Part shown: positions 60,691-64,000 of the stretch, piece by piece
Numbering within the stretch: position 1 is the stretch's first letter
How the letters are laid out: the number at the start of each line of letters is the position of its first letter
Assembly: GCF_001179985.1 (NCBI RefSeq)
Contig: NZ_CVSI01000058.1
Coordinates: 298,297 to 362,296 of the forward strand
Direction of reading: 5' to 3'
Source: Candidatus Pelagibacter communis
GTDB lineage: Bacteria; Pseudomonadota; Alphaproteobacteria; Pelagibacterales; Pelagibacteraceae
DNA length: 64,000 nucleotides
Notes under the pieces: generated by a model
Databases searched by the model: none
The model's input: the letters and a program-made list of their open reading frames with translations, nothing else
What the model was told of the DNA's origin: nothing
Program-made: the position numbers and the translations under genes

Positions 60691-61020
60691 TTATATTTTA
60701 AAAGACTCACCACATCCACAACGTTCAGTTTCGTTTGGATTATTGAATACGAATGAAGATGAGAATTCCTCAACTTTGTAGTCCATTTCTGTTCCAAGAA
60801 GATACATTATTGCACTTGGGTCTATAAAAACTTTAACGCCTTTGTCTTCTATTAATTCATCATTTGGTTGCTGAGTTTTAGCATATTCCATGATGTAAGA
60901 CATTCCTGCACAACCACCACTCTTTACGCCAATCCTTACACCTAATGAATCTTTATTTTCTGAAAGTATTTCTTTTATTCTATCAGCTGCTTTATCGCTT
61001 AATTTAATTACTTGTGTCAT
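60691..61020 (-). CDS. sufA: HesB/IscA-family iron-sulfur carrier (SufA-like)
   Basis: 109 aa. The three conserved Cys occur in KSGGCAGMSYIMEYA and ERCGCGESFKI, the A-type carrier pattern C-x60s-C-x-C. It holds or transfers Fe-S clusters. It is last in the minus-strand suf unit and overlaps sufT by 4 nt. Confidence 0.92.
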   Translation of the reverse strand: MTQVIKLSDKAADRIKEILSENKDSLGVRIGVKSGGCAGMSYIMEYAKTQQPNDELIEDKGVKVFIDPSAIMYLLGTEMDYKVEEFSSSFVFNNPNETERCGCGESFKI

Positions 61021-61316
61021 AGATTTAGCTCTAATTTTCCTGCCTCTGTAATCATTGATTTATCCCAAGGTGGGTCCCATACCAACTCTAAGTTTACTTT
61101 ATTTACTTCTTTAACTTCTTTAACTGTGTTTTCAACTTCCATCGGTAAACTTTCTGCTACTGGACAGTTAGGGGTAGTAAGTGTCATTTTTACATCTACA
61201 TTATTTTTATCATCCACTTTCACATCGTAAATTAAACCAAGATCATAAATATTGACTGGTATTTCAGGATCGTAGATTTTTTTGATCTCCCCTATAATTT
61301 TTTCTTTAAGTTCCAT
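61017..61316 (-). CDS. sufT: SufT / MIP18-family Fe-S assembly factor (DUF59)
   Basis: 99 aa DUF59/MIP18 protein: DPEIPVNIYDLGLIYDV, MTLTTPNCPVAESLP (conserved Cys) and VWDPPWDKSMITEAG are the hallmark segments. It helps mature Fe-S proteins. Located between the scaffold gene and sufA. Confidence 0.92.
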   Translation of the reverse strand: MELKEKIIGEIKKIYDPEIPVNIYDLGLIYDVKVDDKNNVDVKMTLTTPNCPVAESLPMEVENTVKEVKEVNKVNLELVWDPPWDKSMITEAGKLELNL

Positions 61317-61318
61317 GA

Positions 61319-61789
61319 TTAAATAAATTTCTCACTATTATTTTCATCTTTTTTATAATTCATAGCCGAAGCTAAAGCATGCCAAGCTATAGTAGCACAC
61401 TTTACTCTCATTGGGTATCGTTTAACTCCTGATAGTGACATTAGCTTAGTTTTTTCGTCTTCTTTGATTAATTGAGATTTTAATTCAGGACTTTGTTTGA
61501 TCATATCTAAAAAATCATTTAAGATTTCTTTTACCTCAGGATTTTTTTTATCTTTCATTAATTCAGTCATTATTGATGCTGATGCCATTGAAATTGCACA
61601 GCCATGCCCTTCAAAAGATATATCCTCAATTTCTTTATCCTCATTTAATTTTAAATAAACGTGAACTTTATCCCCGCATAAAGGATTATAACCCTCAGCA
61701 TCTTTATTAAAATTTTCAAATTTACCTAAATTTCTCGGGTTTTTTCCGTGATCTAAAATTATTTCTTGATAAAGCTCTTTTAAGTCCAT
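61319..61789 (-). CDS. sufU: SufU-type Fe-S scaffold/sulfur transfer protein (NifU N-terminal family)
   Basis: 156 aa. The three Cys are in NPLCGDKVHVYL, FEGHGCAISMASASIM and VKCATIAWHALASAM. That is the IscU/SufU pattern. The linker between the second and third Cys is longer than in IscU, as in SufU. It receives sulfur from SufS, whose gene is immediately upstream (2-nt gap). Confidence 0.92.
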   Translation of the reverse strand: MDLKELYQEIILDHGKNPRNLGKFENFNKDAEGYNPLCGDKVHVYLKLNEDKEIEDISFEGHGCAISMASASIMTELMKDKKNPEVKEILNDFLDMIKQSPELKSQLIKEDEKTKLMSLSGVKRYPMRVKCATIAWHALASAMNYKKDENNSEKFI

Positions 61790-61791
61790 TG

Positions 61792-63006
61792 TTAGCTAAA
61801 TATTTTTTTACACTTATTTAATGATTCATTAAGTTGATCTAAATCTTCTTTAGTATTGTATACTCCTAATGAGGCTCTTGCTGTTGCTGACAAACCTAGT
61901 TTCTCATGCAAAATCTGACAACAATGATGGCCAGCTCTAATTGCAACACCATCTTCATCAAGAATAGTTGCAATATCATGAGGATGAACACCGTCTAAAG
62001 TAAATGATAATACTGAACCTTTATCTTTAGGATTTCCAATAAGTTTTACAGAGTTATTTTTTCTTAATACTTCCTCACCATAAACAGTTAATTCTCTCTC
62101 ATGTTTTTCAATGTTTTCAATTCCAATTTTATTTATAAACTTAATAGACTCTCCAAATGCAATGACTTGAGCAGTTGCCATAGTTCCAGCTTCATATTTA
62201 TTTGGTAATTCCCCAAATGTAATTCCTTCTTTTTTGACTTCTCTTATCATTCCACCGCCACCTTGATACGGAGGTAATTCTTCTAACCATTTTTTTTTCG
62301 CATACAAAATACCTAATCCTGTAGGTCCATACATTTTGTGACATGAGATTGCATAAAAATCACAATCAAGATCTTGCATATCAAGCTTTAAATGAGGTGC
62401 TCCTTGACATCCATCAATTAACACTGGAATATTTTTTGAGTGTGCTAATTTTGTAATTTCTTTTACAGGTAATATTGCACCTGTCACGTTTGAAAGGTGG
62501 GTGATAGCTATAATTTTTGTCTTATCAGTAATATTTTTTTCAATTGTTTCTAAAGTTACATCTCCATTTTCATCCATTTCTGCAAATTTAATTTTGACAC
62601 CGTTTGATTTTCTAAGGTAATGCCAAGGCACATAGTTTGAGTGATGTTCTAATTCTGTAAGAAGAACTTCATCACCCTCTTTTAAATATTTTTGACCAAA
62701 TGTATTAGCAACTAAATTGATTGCCTCTGTCGCACCTTTAGTAAAGACTATTTCGTTTTTATCTTTTGCATTAATATATTTTTGAACTAAAGTTCTTGTA
62801 TTCTCATACAAATTAGTAGCTGCAACAGCTAGATAATGGATACTTCTTCCAACATTTGAGAATTCTTTAGTATAGAAATCATAAATTCTGTCTACAACTA
62901 CTTGGGGTTTTTGTGAGGAATTTGCACTGTCTAAATATACAAGATCATTATTTTGTATTTTATTACTAAAGATAGGAAATTCTTTTTTAATATCTTTTAA
63001 GCTCAT
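61792..63006 (-). CDS. sufS: Cysteine desulfurase, SufS/CsdA type
   Basis: 404 aa. YLDSANSSQKPQVVVD at the N terminus, HHSNYVPW, the PLP lysine in SCHKMYGPTGLGILYAK and the catalytic Cys in RAGHHCCQILHEKLG. It removes sulfur from cysteine for cluster assembly. It overlaps sufD by 4 nt. Confidence 0.95.
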   Translation of the reverse strand: MSLKDIKKEFPIFSNKIQNNDLVYLDSANSSQKPQVVVDRIYDFYTKEFSNVGRSIHYLAVAATNLYENTRTLVQKYINAKDKNEIVFTKGATEAINLVANTFGQKYLKEGDEVLLTELEHHSNYVPWHYLRKSNGVKIKFAEMDENGDVTLETIEKNITDKTKIIAITHLSNVTGAILPVKEITKLAHSKNIPVLIDGCQGAPHLKLDMQDLDCDFYAISCHKMYGPTGLGILYAKKKWLEELPPYQGGGGMIREVKKEGITFGELPNKYEAGTMATAQVIAFGESIKFINKIGIENIEKHERELTVYGEEVLRKNNSVKLIGNPKDKGSVLSFTLDGVHPHDIATILDEDGVAIRAGHHCCQILHEKLGLSATARASLGVYNTKEDLDQLNESLNKCKKIFS

Positions 63007-64000
63007 TCTTTAACTCCCAATAAATTCTTAATTAGATTTTTAATCTCTTCATCTGTTATTTTTTCAATTACATCTAGTAAAAAACCATTGATAAGAAGTT
63101 TTTTTGCTTCCTTATAATTTAATCCTCTAGACATTAGATAAAATATTGAGTTCTCATCTAGACTTCCTGATGAGGATCCATGAGAACATTTTACATCATC
63201 AGCATAAATCTCTAATTCAGGTTTAGCATTAAACTCTGAATTCTCACTTAAAAGTATTGCATTACTTAATTGATAACCGTCTGTTTTTTGAGCCTCAGAA
63301 TTTACAAAAATTTTTCCCTGATAAACTGCTTTAGATTTTTTCTCTAATACACTTTTTACTAGTTGATAACTTTTAGTATTTTCTACCAGGTGATTAATAT
63401 TTGATTTTATTTCATGATGATTTTCATCATCTAAATCAAAAATTCCATTTACAAAAGCTGAAGAATGCTTTCCTAGAAGATCACAATTAATTTCATTTTT
63501 GAAAAATTTTGAACCACTAGATAATATAAAAGTTTCAGAAATGCTGTTAGCCTCTTGCTTAACGTGGTTATAAGAATATTTAACATTATTATTTATTGAT
63601 TTATCTATTTTATAGTTTTTTAATATAGATGATTTGCTTAATTCAAAATTATAATAAATATTAAGAAAATTTTTCTCTGAGTTTTCTTTGAAAATGTCAA
63701 TAAGTCTTAAACATGCATTTTCCTCCAACTTAAAATCAATTCTCGAATTAGTATTTTTTGATTGTGTATTTTTATTTGTTGAATGATAAATTGCTAAAGG
63801 TTTTTTTAAACTATAATTTTTTTTAATAATAATTTTACAGAATTTATTGGAAAAAGCGTTGTTTAGGTTAATTAGTGAATTAATATTTTCTTTAATAGTT
63901 TCTTCACCCTGTTCAACTAAAATTTCAATTTTATCTTTATCTTCAAACTTAAAATCGATTTTTTCAATTTTTCCATCAACTATAATAATTTTATTATGTT
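63003..64000 (-). CDS. sufD: SufD, Fe-S cluster assembly protein (5' end beyond window)
   Basis: The minus frame is open from 63003 to the right edge with no stop, about 332 codons, so the initiation codon is outside the window. The C-terminal half is clear SufD: YQGKIFVNSEAQKTDGYQLSNAILLSE, KPELEIYADDVKCSHGSSSGSLDENSIFYLMSRG and the helical tail. SufD partners SufB and SufC in the scaffold complex; sufB and sufC are expected upstream, out of view. A TTG at 63728 would be a false internal start. Confidence 0.93.
   Translation of the reverse strand, partial: HNKIIIVDGKIEKIDFKFEDKDKIEILVEQGEETIKENINSLINLNNAFSNKFCKIIIKKNYSLKKPLAIYHSTNKNTQSKNTNSRIDFKLEENACLRLIDIFKENSEKNFLNIYYNFELSKSSILKNYKIDKSINNNVKYSYNHVKQEANSISETFILSSGSKFFKNEINCDLLGKHSSAFVNGIFDLDDENHHEIKSNINHLVENTKSYQLVKSVLEKKSKAVYQGKIFVNSEAQKTDGYQLSNAILLSENSEFNAKPELEIYADDVKCSHGSSSGSLDENSIFYLMSRGLNYKEAKKLLINGFLLDVIEKITDEEIKNLIKNLLGVKE

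Noticed and set aside
1..64000. CRISPR arrays, IS elements, prophage or integrase genes
   Set aside because: No regularly spaced direct repeats, transposase motifs, terminal inverted repeats or phage structural genes were recognised. A short repeated motif in the autotransporter gene is protein repeat structure, not a CRISPR.

Overview
The window looks like a piece of a SAR11 (Candidatus Pelagibacter-type) alphaproteobacterial genome. This is inferred from content and style: very low G+C (about 30% or less by eye), genes packed end to end, a taurine-type ABC transporter with a dimethylglycine/sarcosine-dehydrogenase-like flavoprotein close by, an alternative oxidase, DMT/EamA permeases, and a Suf iron-sulfur cluster beside glnA. 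I see no insertion sequence, integrase, prophage or CRISPR array. No gene-free stretch exceeds about 300 bases.

Layout. 1-3050: a thioredoxin-fold protein, two glycosyltransferases (GT4, GT9) and a DUF6165 protein. 3047-9537: a minus-strand run mtnP-mtnA-class II aldolase-speD/speE fusion followed by a polar amino acid ABC transporter (binding protein plus two permeases, no ATPase), with apt divergent. Together these make spermidine-type polyamines and salvage the by-product methylthioadenosine; the aldolase looks like the DHAP-shunt type. 9534-15895: a very A+T-rich surface-sugar block with two GT2 enzymes, rfbB, rfbA, a 4-ketoreductase-like SDR, a DegT-fold enzyme whose PLP lysine is replaced by His, and rfbC. 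15892-20924: thioredoxin, cupredoxin and DUF4396 genes, a tRNA-Met, secreted hypothetical proteins, a bile-acid-symporter-family carrier and a double-HTH regulator.

21010-35434 is a nitrogen/sulfur organic-compound block: a demethylating flavoprotein, alanine dehydrogenase, a taurine:pyruvate-type aminotransferase, tauABC (tauA interrupted by one extra T), a CTG-started secreted protein, a PQQ-type sugar dehydrogenase, then a malate/sulfolactate-type dehydrogenase, a Pta-like enzyme and a HisD/HpsN-like dehydrogenase. The set suggests import and breakdown of C2/C3 sulfonates; Xsc is not in the window. 35437-45606: an autotransporter with a propeller-like passenger, alternative oxidase, LysE-type exporter, peroxiredoxin, ETHE1-like persulfide dioxygenase, cysE-cysK, small DUF proteins, SRAP, an SMR-like protein and an AhpD-like protein. 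45682-52532: an epimerase, hisN-like phosphatase, GBBH-like oxygenase, methyltransferases, ccdA and an aldehyde dehydrogenase. 52619-56744: a GYD-domain protein, a His-rich porin, a DsrE-like protein behind a 32-bp perfect palindrome, DUF779 and an ExaC-like aldehyde dehydrogenase. 56848-64000: two EamA transporters, YbaK, glnA, and the suf genes sufA-sufT-sufU-sufS-sufD, with sufD running off the right edge.

Two architectural traits stand out. Many convergent gene pairs share their stop codons: four pairs use the same TTAA tetranucleotide for both stops. Hairpins sit directly after the binding-protein genes of both ABC transporters. Starts were moved from the longest open frame wherever a Shine-Dalgarno sequence or family alignment favoured an internal start (apt, rfbC, the MBL enzyme, the DUF1330 protein, ALDH, DUF779), and three genes absent from simple 60-codon ATG scans are included (30640-31152, 44664-44807, 50947-51072).
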